Shown here: positions 16,751 to 25,671 of the stretch, piece after piece
How the letters are laid out: every line of letters starts with the position of its first letter
Numbering within the stretch: the stretch's first letter is position 1
Source of the DNA: Chloroflexota bacterium
GTDB lineage: Bacteria; Chloroflexota; Anaerolineae; Anaerolineales; Villigracilaceae
Length of the DNA: 64,000 nt
Direction of reading: 5' to 3'
Assembly: GCA_024224815.1 (NCBI GenBank)
Contig: JAAENC010000844.1
Coordinates: forward strand, 1 to 64,000
Program-made: the position numbers and the translations under genes
Notes under the pieces: model-generated
Databases searched by the model: none
What the model was told of the DNA's origin: nothing
The model's input: the letters and a program-made list of their open reading frames with translations, nothing else

Positions 16751-19700
16751 ATGACAAAACTCACTCCCTCGACTACAGAAGAGCAAAGCCTCGCTGAAAG
16801 CACAAATCCACAGCGCACTTTTTGGGGAACGATAGGCTTGGGTGCTGTATTGCTGGCGCTATCAACCTACGTTCTTAGTATTATTTTGCAGCAAGAAACA
16901 ACATCTATCAATAATTTTGCGATCTTGATTCTCACTGCTATTTTCCTAGCGTCAGCGGCCGGACTTATCCTTACCATACGGAAGCAACAACGCATAAGCA
17001 TACAGATGCTGTTCTTTGCAATCAATGCCATTGCCTTAATGGCAGTTATATTATTTCAAGGTCGCGCACTGCCTGCTTCTTTTTCTCTTCTTTTAATATC
17101 CACTATGGCAATTGCGTGGCTGTTTCCAAACGATCTAAAACGTTTGTATGCTGGGCTTCTTGCGGCTAATTTCATTCTAATATGGATTGTCGAAATACTT
17201 AACCCAGCCTGGAGGGTTCAATTACCAGCAGTAACAGCTGGGCCTATAGCCGCGATTTTCTTCATTCTGGCATTACTGATCATAATGATTCGGCAAGCTT
17301 GGAGAAATGCTCGCACAAGTCTGCGACACCGAATTACCCTTACGATCATCCTTGCCACATCCATATCCGTTCTGCTAGTTGGTGGATACTTCCTATATGA
17401 GTCTTATTCAAACCTTAGCTCTCAAAGTGTGAAATCTCTTGAAGAGGCTTCCGGTAAAAATGCTAAAAACATTCAGAGATTTCTTGACGGGCTAGAGGAA
17501 GATGTTCACTTTCTCAGCAGTTCAGTTGTACTAAAAAATTACCTAACCAGTGACGATGAACCTCTTGATAAAACTCGCACAGATCTTGAAAAAGAGTTCT
17601 TTGAATTCGCTCAAACACGCTTGATATATGACCAAATTCGTTTCATCAATATAGATGGACAAGAGATTGTACGTGTTAATACTTCACGTGAAGGAATTTC
17701 TACAATAGTTGATCAAGAAAATTTGCAAAATAAGGCAACGCGTGGATATTTCACTGGTAGCATCAACCTATCAGATGGCACACTCTTTATTTCAGCCTTA
17801 GACTTAAACGTAGAACAAGGAAAAGTCGAAGAGCCTCATAAACCAGTGATTCGTTATGCTACCCCTGTATTTGTTGAAGGAACCCTGCATGGCATAGTAA
17901 TTACCAACGTCTTCGCAGAGAATTTCTTAGCACCCTTAGGGGAAGGTGCCACAGAAAATTATCTCATAGATAAAGATGGGTATTACTTGTATAACAATGA
18001 CCAAAGCAAACGATGGGGGCGTGATCTTGAAACTGGCATCATCCTTTCTCAAGATCACCCTGTTTTCAGTCAGTCCCTGCTATCTGGAGATATTGAACCA
18101 TTCAATGACGGAGAACTGTTTTTTGCCAGTACAGCAATCACATTGACAGATGAGACATCTGCACGATGGCATCTTGTTAGCCAAATGTCTGAAAAAAGCG
18201 TATTCGCTCCGGCAAATCGCGCATTACTTATCGGTTTCGCTATCATGATACTAACTGCCTTGGCAGGAGTTCTAATCACAAACGTTTCTTTCCGCTCTAC
18301 TATATCTTCCGTGGACCATCTGACCAAAACCGCTCAGCAAATTGCATCAGGAGATCTAAACGCAGTTGCTGAAACCAAGTCAGAAGATGAAATAGGCGTA
18401 TTAGCAGAAACCTTCAATAGCATGACTGCCCAGCTACAAGAAACATTACAAGGATTGGAAGAGCGTGTTGCAGATCGTACACGAAACCTGGAGCTAGCAG
18501 CAGAAGTTGGCCGCTCAGTATCGCAAGTACAGGATTTGGATATCATGCTCCGTGATGCTTGTGACCGTATCTTGAAAGAATTTGATCTCTATTATGTACA
18601 GGTTTATCTAACCGATCAACGTCAGAAAACCCTAAACCTGGAAGCGGGCACAGGCTCTGTAGGGGAGCAGCTTCTTGAGCGTGAGCATAGCCTTCCTTTT
18701 AGTATCACTTCGATTAACGGACGCGCAGCGGTAGAACGACGCGCAGTTGTCATTCCGGATACATCAGAAAGCCCCACCTTCCTTCAAAACCCATTGCTCC
18801 CCGAAACGCGCGGCGAGATGGCTGTACCACTGATCGCGGAAAATCAGGTAGTAGGTGTGTTAGATATGCAAAGCAGTCAACCTAACACCCTCACAGAGGA
18901 AAATCTCTCAGCCTTCCAAGCACTGGCCGGACAATTAGCAATTGCCATTCGTAACGCATACTTGCTAGAGGAAACAGAGCGAGCTAGGGAAGAGGTTGAG
19001 GAACAAGCTCGCCGCCAAATCCGAACAAATTGGGATGAACATCTAGATGCCATCCACAAACCGGAGCAAATCGGCTATCTCTTTGATAGAACGCAGGTTT
19101 CCCCTCTCTCAGATGTCGAAGAAGAAGGAAGTTTACCCGATGCTGCTAATGCAGTTTCAGCGCCGATTTCGCTGATTGGCGAAGAACTTGGTTCACTTAT
19201 TGTTGAAATTGACGAAGAAAATCAAAATGCGCAAACCGCTGAGTTAGTAAGCGCGGTTGCTCGCCAGATCGCTCAGCAGATTGAAAGTTTACGCCTACTG
19301 GAAGAAGCTGAACGCTATCGGCTTAATGCAGAAGAAACCGCCCGACGCCAAACCATTGAAGGCTGGCAGACCTATATAGAATCGCGCGACAAAGAAGAAC
19401 TTGGCTATTTGTATGATACCAATACAGTTCAACCTCTTGAAAGTCAGCAAGATACCCTTACTGACCTCACACTGCCCCTCAAGGCTCGCGGCGAAGAAGT
19501 AGGAAAGCTAGCCATTCAAACTGAAGATGACGAATCTATCCATCTTGCAAATGCTGTTGCAGATCGTCTTGGCGAACATATTGAAAGTTTACGGCTCTTT
19601 GAAGAAACCCGCCGCGGTCAATTAGAGCTTGACAAACGCGCTCAACAACTCTCAACGGTTGCTGAAATCAGTACCGCTACTTCTACCATTCAAGATACGA

Positions 19701-20308
19701 ACGAAATGTTAGAAAACATGGTTCACTTAACCCAACGCGGTTTCGGCCTTTACCACGCGCACGTGTTTACCTATCACGAAAACACAGATGAATTAGCCAT
19801 TGTAGCCTGTGGCTACCAAGAAGGCGACGAACATGAAGGTACGCACGGTACAACGACCATCCCCGTATCTCAGGAGCAGTCACTTGTAGCGCGCGCAGCC
19901 CGAACACGCCAACCGGTTATCGTCAACGATGTGCAAAATGAGCCGGGTTGGCTACCCAATCCCCTGCTCCCGGAAACACGCGCAGAACTCGCTGTTCCTA
20001 TGGTCGTTGGTGACGAACTCCTCGGTGTGCTTGATGTTCAATCAGAACATCTCAATGCATTCACAGATGAAGACGCAAATATTCAACTCACACTTGCATC
20101 GCAGGTTGCTATCGCTCTCCAAAACGCATATTCATTTGATCGTGCGCAACGCCAGGCTGAACGCGAGGCAATGCTCAACACGATCAACCAAAAAATACAA
20201 AATGCTACATCGGTCGAAGCTGTACTACAGATCGCCGCCCGAGAACTTGGGCATGCTCTTGGAGCACCGATGACTGTTGCTCAATTAAGCATAAAAGATC
20301 AAGAATAA
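16751..20308 (+). CDS. Membrane sensor: multi-TM, Cache, HAMP, GAFs and two W/GY-module repeats
   Basis: The 1185-residue protein is a paralogue of the first sensor: hydrophobic N-terminus (about 25-195, ending in the shared RQAWRNAR block), TM (about 197-217), Cache (220-495), TM, HAMP (515-570) and GAF 1 (575-735). Two copies of a roughly 110-residue module follow, starting at W761 (W-x2-HLDAIHKPEQIGYLFD) and W872 (W-x2-YIESRDKEELGYLYD). Each is followed by degenerate GAF-like sequence and a SLRLxEE helix. The final GAF (about 985-1140) is nearly the same as GAF 1 of the first sensor. The tail has QKIQNATSVEAVLQIAARELG. No output domain. Confidence 0.85.
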   Translation: MTKLTPSTTEEQSLAESTNPQRTFWGTIGLGAVLLALSTYVLSIILQQETTSINNFAILILTAIFLASAAGLILTIRKQQRISIQMLFFAINAIALMAVILFQGRALPASFSLLLISTMAIAWLFPNDLKRLYAGLLAANFILIWIVEILNPAWRVQLPAVTAGPIAAIFFILALLIIMIRQAWRNARTSLRHRITLTIILATSISVLLVGGYFLYESYSNLSSQSVKSLEEASGKNAKNIQRFLDGLEEDVHFLSSSVVLKNYLTSDDEPLDKTRTDLEKEFFEFAQTRLIYDQIRFINIDGQEIVRVNTSREGISTIVDQENLQNKATRGYFTGSINLSDGTLFISALDLNVEQGKVEEPHKPVIRYATPVFVEGTLHGIVITNVFAENFLAPLGEGATENYLIDKDGYYLYNNDQSKRWGRDLETGIILSQDHPVFSQSLLSGDIEPFNDGELFFASTAITLTDETSARWHLVSQMSEKSVFAPANRALLIGFAIMILTALAGVLITNVSFRSTISSVDHLTKTAQQIASGDLNAVAETKSEDEIGVLAETFNSMTAQLQETLQGLEERVADRTRNLELAAEVGRSVSQVQDLDIMLRDACDRILKEFDLYYVQVYLTDQRQKTLNLEAGTGSVGEQLLEREHSLPFSITSINGRAAVERRAVVIPDTSESPTFLQNPLLPETRGEMAVPLIAENQVVGVLDMQSSQPNTLTEENLSAFQALAGQLAIAIRNAYLLEETERAREEVEEQARRQIRTNWDEHLDAIHKPEQIGYLFDRTQVSPLSDVEEEGSLPDAANAVSAPISLIGEELGSLIVEIDEENQNAQTAELVSAVARQIAQQIESLRLLEEAERYRLNAEETARRQTIEGWQTYIESRDKEELGYLYDTNTVQPLESQQDTLTDLTLPLKARGEEVGKLAIQTEDDESIHLANAVADRLGEHIESLRLFEETRRGQLELDKRAQQLSTVAEISTATSTIQDTNEMLENMVHLTQRGFGLYHAHVFTYHENTDELAIVACGYQEGDEHEGTHGTTTIPVSQEQSLVARAARTRQPVIVNDVQNEPGWLPNPLLPETRAELAVPMVVGDELLGVLDVQSEHLNAFTDEDANIQLTLASQVAIALQNAYSFDRAQRQAEREAMLNTINQKIQNATSVEAVLQIAARELGHALGAPMTVAQLSIKDQE

Positions 20309-20336
20309 GCGGCAATTAATTCTGGAGAATTTGCCT

Positions 20337-22823
20337 ATGTCTACAAAAAAGCCTAAATCACCCAAGAAAACTTCTCTTTCTGAAAAGAAGTCTAAGGCTG
20401 AAAAATCAAAGAAAATAACTAAAAACAAAAACAGAATTGTCAAAGAGACAGAAAAGCTTTTTGAAGATCTCGGGAATCTCGCAGCAGAAGAGACACCTGC
20501 TGATAGTCAGCGCATTAAGACGACTCACAAAGCCTTGTCTAGCCTACTCTCTGACCCAAGCACAAAACTCAACGAAGAGTTAGATACTCTTCGTTTGCGC
20601 ATAAAAGAACTTGAAGCTCTTGAGCAAAACCAGGCAGGTTACACCCCGACACCTTCGCTTTATGAGAAGGAAAGAATTTCTTACGCCTATAAAGAGAATC
20701 GCTTGCAAGCACTAACCCCGTCTGAGCTTTCCGAAAACTATCAACCTGAAAATCTTCTGCAGGCTCCACTAACATCGACAGGAAAAAAAATTGGGGAAAT
20801 GATTGTTGATCTACCAACAGAAAAGCCATTGAATGCAGAGGATAAGAAGTTGCTCAACACAATTGCTGAACAAGCCTCCCTTCAAATCCAAAGCTTGCGA
20901 CTTCTTTCTTCGGCAGAGCGCGCCCGTACTGAAGCAGAAGAAGCCACGCGAAAATTTATGCATCAGAACTGGGAAGCTTATCTCGACGCAATCAATAAGA
21001 ATGAGCGTATTGGCTACGCATACGACCAGTCTTCTGTTACGCCTTATCTGGATAGCACAAAAGAAGACACTTACGAAGAAAGCGTTCAGATAATGGATGA
21101 GCAGATCGGTAAATTAGCTCTCAAAAATGATCCAACCAATCCGCTAAGCGATTCTGATAAAAAGATAGTTGCTTCTGTTGCCAATCAAATTGCTCAACAA
21201 GTTGAGAATTTACGTCTACTTGCAGATGCATCACGAGCACGATCTGAGGCAGAGGAAGCAACTCGTCGGCTAACACATGAAAGCTGGCGAGATTTCACAC
21301 AACGAAAAGAAGACGAAGAAGCTCTTAGTTATATATACGACACAATACAAGTCGCCCCAACAGAGGGTAAACCCTTACCAGAAAACGTTACACTTTCTGT
21401 CCCCCTTGAAGTACGTGGTGCAACAATTGGGCACCTCGCTGCAGCAGGCGACAAAAGTGTCTCCCAAGACGCACAAAACTTAGCGGCAGAAATAGCAACA
21501 CAAGCAAGTATCCATATTGAAAATCTCCGTCTCCTTGACGAAACAGAATACGGTAGACAGCAACTAAACAAGCGCGCAGCAGAATTAGAAACAGTTGCAA
21601 AGGTAAGTACCGCCGCAGCTGCTATTCGAGACCCAAAGTCATTGCTACGATCAGTTGTAGACCTTACAAATTACAGCTTTGAGCTTTACCACACTTCGGT
21701 CTATCTAGTTGATAACGAAGAAGATGGAACAGAAATACTAAAACTTTCTGCTGCTTCTGGGAAAACCGGACATAAAATGCTACAAAAAGGTCTTTCCTTT
21801 GATCAGGACGAGAAAAACTCAATTGTCGCACGCGCTGCACAAAAAAATAATACCGTCATAGTAACCGATACAACAAACGACCCGCTCTTTCTCGCTCACG
21901 AATCATTGCCAGACACAAAAAGCGCTTTGGCAGTTCCTATGATCGTTGCAGACAAGCTAATTGGTGTGTTTAATGTAGAAGCAGATACCCCAAATCGTTT
22001 TTCAAAGGAAGACGAACAAACCTATATCACTTTAGCTGCTCAAACAGCTGTAGCGCTTCAAAACGCTCGACTATACGAAGAGCAAATTGAAACAGTCGCC
22101 CGATTGCGTGAATTAGATCACCTAAAATCTTCTTTCCTCGCCAACATGAGTCACGAACTTCGAACGCCGCTCAATTCTATATCTGGTTTTACGCAAGTTA
22201 TGCTTGAAGGCTTAGATGGCCCACTAAGTCCAGAAATGGAAGAAGACCTCGGACTCATAGATAAAAACGCCAACCATCTACTAAGCCTGATCAACGAAGT
22301 CCTTGATATGGCAAAGATCGAAGCTGGTCGCCTATCTGTAACGCTTGGCCCGGCAAATATGTACGAGGTCATAGATGACGTTGTCAAGACAACCGCTCCA
22401 TTAGCCCGCCAAAACAATCTTTCTATAAGCCTGAAAAACGACATTCCTGAAGAACTAATATTGATGGCTGATGATATGCGCATGAAACAAGTTATGATCA
22501 ATATCATTGGTAATGCAATGAAGTTCACGCAAGAGGGCACTATTCAAGTAGAAGCAAAGAAAATTGATGGGAAGATTCGCATCCAGGTTTCTGATACAGG
22601 CATTGGTATTCCTCCCGAGCTTTTAGAAACAATATTTGAAGCCTTTAGTCAAGTTGATACCTCCACCACACGAAAAGTTGGCGGTACGGGTTTAGGCTTA
22701 CCTATTAGTCGACGTTTTATAGAAATGCACAACGGTCGCTTATGGGCAGAAAGCTCAGGAATATCCGGTGAAGGTTCCACCTTCATCGTAGAAATACCTG
22801 TTGTGGTTCCTGAAGCAACTTAA
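20337..22823 (+). CDS. Soluble multi-GAF histidine kinase
   Basis: About 828 residues with no membrane segment. A Lys-rich start (1-40) is followed by three copies of the W/GY module found in the third sensor; the first is degenerate, the others start at W212 and W317. A GAF domain (about 420-580), HisKA with H606 in NMSHELRTPLNSISGF, and HATPase_c with DTGIGIPPE and GGTGLGLPI complete it. It is the only kinase in the locus and carries the module shared with the third sensor, so it is the probable output partner. ATG 20337 is chosen because GGAG at 20324-20327 is 9 nt upstream; a TTG at 20331 is too close. Confidence 0.9.
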   Translation: MSTKKPKSPKKTSLSEKKSKAEKSKKITKNKNRIVKETEKLFEDLGNLAAEETPADSQRIKTTHKALSSLLSDPSTKLNEELDTLRLRIKELEALEQNQAGYTPTPSLYEKERISYAYKENRLQALTPSELSENYQPENLLQAPLTSTGKKIGEMIVDLPTEKPLNAEDKKLLNTIAEQASLQIQSLRLLSSAERARTEAEEATRKFMHQNWEAYLDAINKNERIGYAYDQSSVTPYLDSTKEDTYEESVQIMDEQIGKLALKNDPTNPLSDSDKKIVASVANQIAQQVENLRLLADASRARSEAEEATRRLTHESWRDFTQRKEDEEALSYIYDTIQVAPTEGKPLPENVTLSVPLEVRGATIGHLAAAGDKSVSQDAQNLAAEIATQASIHIENLRLLDETEYGRQQLNKRAAELETVAKVSTAAAAIRDPKSLLRSVVDLTNYSFELYHTSVYLVDNEEDGTEILKLSAASGKTGHKMLQKGLSFDQDEKNSIVARAAQKNNTVIVTDTTNDPLFLAHESLPDTKSALAVPMIVADKLIGVFNVEADTPNRFSKEDEQTYITLAAQTAVALQNARLYEEQIETVARLRELDHLKSSFLANMSHELRTPLNSISGFTQVMLEGLDGPLSPEMEEDLGLIDKNANHLLSLINEVLDMAKIEAGRLSVTLGPANMYEVIDDVVKTTAPLARQNNLSISLKNDIPEELILMADDMRMKQVMINIIGNAMKFTQEGTIQVEAKKIDGKIRIQVSDTGIGIPPELLETIFEAFSQVDTSTTRKVGGTGLGLPISRRFIEMHNGRLWAESSGISGEGSTFIVEIPVVVPEAT

Positions 22824-22875
22824 TAGCCCATTCTTCTCCTCAACAAATCTGTAAGCCGCAAAAAGATAAAAGATT

Positions 22876-22883
22876 GATATAAT
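22876..22883 (+). promoter_or_regulatory. Extended -10 promoter for the response-regulator genes
   Basis: TGATATAAT is an extended -10 box about 36 nt upstream of the first regulator ATG. No good -35 is visible. It suggests the two regulators and the GNAT gene can be expressed apart from the sensors. Confidence 0.5.
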
Positions 22884-22918
22884 ATTCACAACCTATTTGA
22901 AACAAAACGGGACATACT

Positions 22919-23314
22919 ATGACCGCTTATAATATTCTATACATCGAAGACAATCCTGATAATATGCGTCTGGTTAAACGAGCATTGGATGCAAAAGGAT
23001 ATGTAATACACGGAGCAGTTGACGGTCAAACAGGGCTAGATATGGCAGAAAGCGTAATGCCCACTGTGATCTTGCTTGATATTAACCTCCCGGACATTGA
23101 TGGCTATGAAGTTGCCCGTCAACTGAGAAAACATCGAAATAGCGACTTACGCCACACCCCGATCATTGCCATCACCGCCAACACCCTTAAAGGCGACGCA
23201 GAAAAAGCACTGGATGCAGGCTGCGATGTCTATATGTCAAAACCCATCAATATTCGAGAGCTTTGGGCAAGAATAGAAGCATTCCTCCCTAGCGACGATT
23301 TTCTACCTAATTAA
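22919..23314 (+). CDS. Single-domain response regulator (CheY-like) 1
   Basis: The 131-residue receiver has acidic residues E10/D11, phospho-acceptor D54 (LLDINLPDIDG), a T/A switch in IAITANT and K108 in MSKPIN. No output domain. It lies 95 bp after the kinase gene and 13 bp before a second receiver. The pair resembles DivK-type relay proteins; the partner is probably the kinase at 20337. Confidence 0.9.
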   Translation: MTAYNILYIEDNPDNMRLVKRALDAKGYVIHGAVDGQTGLDMAESVMPTVILLDINLPDIDGYEVARQLRKHRNSDLRHTPIIAITANTLKGDAEKALDAGCDVYMSKPINIRELWARIEAFLPSDDFLPN

Positions 23315-23327
23315 AAACAAGGTTTTT

Positions 23328-23693
23328 ATGCCAAAAATTCTACTAATAGAAGATATTGCCGATAACGCTTCACTGGTAAAAAGAGCCGTAAAAGCAAAAG
23401 GTTTTGATTTTATCTGGGCCCAAAACGCTACAGAAGGCATCAAAACAGCCCTTGAAGAAGTTCCGGATATCATCCTTCTTGATTTAGGCTTGCCAGACGT
23501 TGATGGGCAAACACTCTCCACATGGATTCGCGAAGAAAAAACACTTTGGGAAATTCCTATCATCGTTATGACAGCTTGGCCGGAAGAAACAGCGAAGCAA
23601 ACAGTTAAGGCTTATCAACTTGATGGTTATCTTAGTAAGCCATTCAATCTCAAGAAATTTTGGGAAATCATAGACTCCTTCATCCAAGCATAA
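23328..23693 (+). CDS. Single-domain response regulator (CheY-like) 2
   Basis: The 121-residue receiver has E8/D9, phospho-acceptor D52 (LLDLGLPDVDG), T in VMTAWP and the conserved Lys in LSKPFN. No DNA-binding or enzymatic domain. It is clearly related to the preceding receiver. The downstream GNAT gene starts 6 bp after its stop, so the three genes are probably cotranscribed. Confidence 0.9.
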   Translation: MPKILLIEDIADNASLVKRAVKAKGFDFIWAQNATEGIKTALEEVPDIILLDLGLPDVDGQTLSTWIREEKTLWEIPIIVMTAWPEETAKQTVKAYQLDGYLSKPFNLKKFWEIIDSFIQA

Positions 23694-23698
23694 AAATT

Positions 23699-24544
23699 AT
23701 GGGCCTCAAAACTCTCCCCGCTAGTCAATTCACAATTGAAAAGCTTACCGACTTCTACAACCAAACACGCATAGACTACTTGGTTCCTATGCCAATGAGC
23801 GTCGATGTCATGGCAGAATATATACATGATTTTGACGTAGACCTCGAACTATCCCCCATCATACTAGACGAAGACACAGACGAATTTTTCGGCATAGGCA
23901 TGTTAGGCGTGCGAGGTGACTCAACCTGGATCACAAGATTAGGCGTCACACCAGCCAGCCGTAGAAGAGGTGCTGGCGCCGCGATCATAAACGCTTTTTT
24001 TGACGCTTCCAAGCAAATTGGTGCAAAAAGAACCATTCTTGAAGTTATAAAAAACAACGTCCCAGCCCAAACACTTTTTGAAAGAAATGGTTTTAAGAAA
24101 ACAAGAGAGCTTCTTGTGCTAAGACGTGCCCCTATTCGCCCACCACTCAGCCCCGAAGGGGAAATCACCTGGCTCTACAGAAAAGATGCCCTTGCTGCCT
24201 TGCGCTCATACCCGCATCCGCTAACCTGGGTCAACGCGCTAGGTTCAATGGAAAACGCAAGTATGTTCCAAGGCTTTTCCATCAAATTAAAAGATGGGAC
24301 GCGTGGTTGGCTTGTTTATCGCCACAAAAAGCAATCTATTACTCACTTTGAATTTCATACAGAGCTTGGCAATCCCGTAAAGATGGCGCGCAACATTCTC
24401 CTCTATTTGCACCTTCAATATCATCGCATGGATGCCTATGCCGAAAATTTCTTTGCAGATGACCCTCACCTGCCAGCCTTTTTTGACTTAGGTTATTTTG
24501 AAGCCTTCAGACGCATAGAAATGGTCAAAGAATATACAGACTAA
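23699..24544 (+). CDS. GNAT family acetyltransferase
   Basis: About 281 residues. The acetyl-CoA binding motif A is visible as WITRLGVTPASRRRGAGAAIINAFF, followed by LEVIKNNVPAQTLFERNGF, both typical of GNAT enzymes. The C-terminal 130 residues form a second domain without a clear motif. ATG 23699 is chosen because the longer frame to 23660 would overlap the preceding receiver. The acceptor substrate is unknown; being last in the signalling operon suggests an effector role. Confidence 0.85.
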   Translation: MGLKTLPASQFTIEKLTDFYNQTRIDYLVPMPMSVDVMAEYIHDFDVDLELSPIILDEDTDEFFGIGMLGVRGDSTWITRLGVTPASRRRGAGAAIINAFFDASKQIGAKRTILEVIKNNVPAQTLFERNGFKKTRELLVLRRAPIRPPLSPEGEITWLYRKDALAALRSYPHPLTWVNALGSMENASMFQGFSIKLKDGTRGWLVYRHKKQSITHFEFHTELGNPVKMARNILLYLHLQYHRMDAYAENFFADDPHLPAFFDLGYFEAFRRIEMVKEYTD

Positions 24545-24565
24545 AGCAAATCAAAACTGACAACA

Positions 24566-24603
24566 AAAGAGCGGATTTCTTTTATGAAATCCGCTCTTTT
24601 TAT
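24566..24603 (+). terminator. Intrinsic terminator after the signalling operon
   Basis: AAAGAGCGGATTTC / GAAATCCGCTCTTT with a short loop and T-run. Two further small hairpins without T-runs follow at 24605-24628 and 24629-24646. Confidence 0.9.
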
Positions 24604-24801
24604 TAGAGCTTTTGCGCAAGCGCTCTAGCCGCCGTCTCTGGCGGCGTATTTTCTCACACGCCTGCACTGAGGGCAACGCAGGAAGCAAAACGAAAACAGA
24701 TTTTTGCAAGAAGCTTATTATTTTCTCGTTAAAAAACAAAACACCAGCAATAAAATATCTCTGCAATCATAATAAAATGTTTCACAAGCCCCTCTTTCAG
24801 G

Positions 24802-24813
24802 TATAATCTCATT
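24802..24813 (+). promoter_or_regulatory. TATAAT box six bases before ATG (leaderless start)
   Basis: TATAAT at 24802-24807 is separated from the ATG of the PfkB-family gene by CTCATT only. No ribosome binding site is possible, so the mRNA is probably leaderless. Confidence 0.65.
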
Positions 24814-25668
24814 ATGCCCATTATCAGCCCCTTTGAAAAGATAGACTATCTTGTTATTGGTCATTTTTCTAAAGACCTAAACCCCGAAGGCTCACGCATC
24901 GGAGGAACAGCGGCCTATGCGGCATTAACAGCGCGCGCACTAGGATTGCGCGTGGGTATCGTAAGCAGCTTTAACGAAAAAGATATTTCTATGGATGCTT
25001 TTGCAGACATCCCTATTATTACATCGCCTTCTGAGAAAACAACAACTTTTTCTAATTTTGAAAGGCCTGATGGGCGAGAACAAATTTTGCACGAACAGGC
25101 TGCACAAATTGACTTTGAGCAAGTCCCCGATATTTGGCGGCGAACGGCCATTATCCATCTCGCGCCCATCGCGCAAGAGATAAAACCGCAATTACCGAAG
25201 GATTTTTCACCAGCATTATTGGGCCTAACCCCTCAAGGTTGGCTTCGAAACTGGGACGAAGAAGGTCGTGTGATGCGAGGAAAATGGTCACAAGCGGAAG
25301 CAAGCCTAAAACAAGCAAGCGCCGCTGTCCTTAGCATAGAAGATGTAGAAGATGACGAGGAGCTTATCGAAGCATTCTCCCTTGCAAGCAGAGTCCTCGC
25401 TCTCACAGAAGGCAGTGAAGGAGTAAGACTTTACTGGAATCACGATTTGCGCCGTTTTCCCGCATCTCAACAAGAAAAGATAGTAGATACTACCGGCGCG
25501 GGCGATATTTTCGCCACAGCTTTTTTCATTCGCCTATATAATACTCGTGACCCGTGGGAAGCGGCTCGTTTTGCGACTTGTCTGGCTGCCCAATCGGTTA
25601 CTCGTCAGGGGCTGGAAAGCATCCCTACCAAAGAAGAAATTCAATTTTGCCAAATGGAGGTTCTTTAG
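24814..25668 (+). CDS. PfkB family carbohydrate/nucleoside kinase
   Basis: The 284-residue protein has GGTAAYAALTARALG near the N-terminus and the PfkB signature DTTGAGDIFATAFF at about 228-241, which holds the catalytic Asp and the anion hole. The fold would bind ATP and phosphorylate a sugar or nucleoside; the substrate cannot be told. It ends 3 nt before the parA ATG, and the end of its coding sequence (ATGGAGG) supplies the parA ribosome binding site. Confidence 0.85.
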   Translation: MPIISPFEKIDYLVIGHFSKDLNPEGSRIGGTAAYAALTARALGLRVGIVSSFNEKDISMDAFADIPIITSPSEKTTTFSNFERPDGREQILHEQAAQIDFEQVPDIWRRTAIIHLAPIAQEIKPQLPKDFSPALLGLTPQGWLRNWDEEGRVMRGKWSQAEASLKQASAAVLSIEDVEDDEELIEAFSLASRVLALTEGSEGVRLYWNHDLRRFPASQQEKIVDTTGAGDIFATAFFIRLYNTRDPWEAARFATCLAAQSVTRQGLESIPTKEEIQFCQMEVL

Positions 25669-25671
25669 TTC

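Noticed and set aside
23660-23698. 13-residue extension of the GNAT protein at the end of the signalling locus
   Set aside because: It overlaps the response-regulator coding sequence; ATG 23699 is just after its stop.
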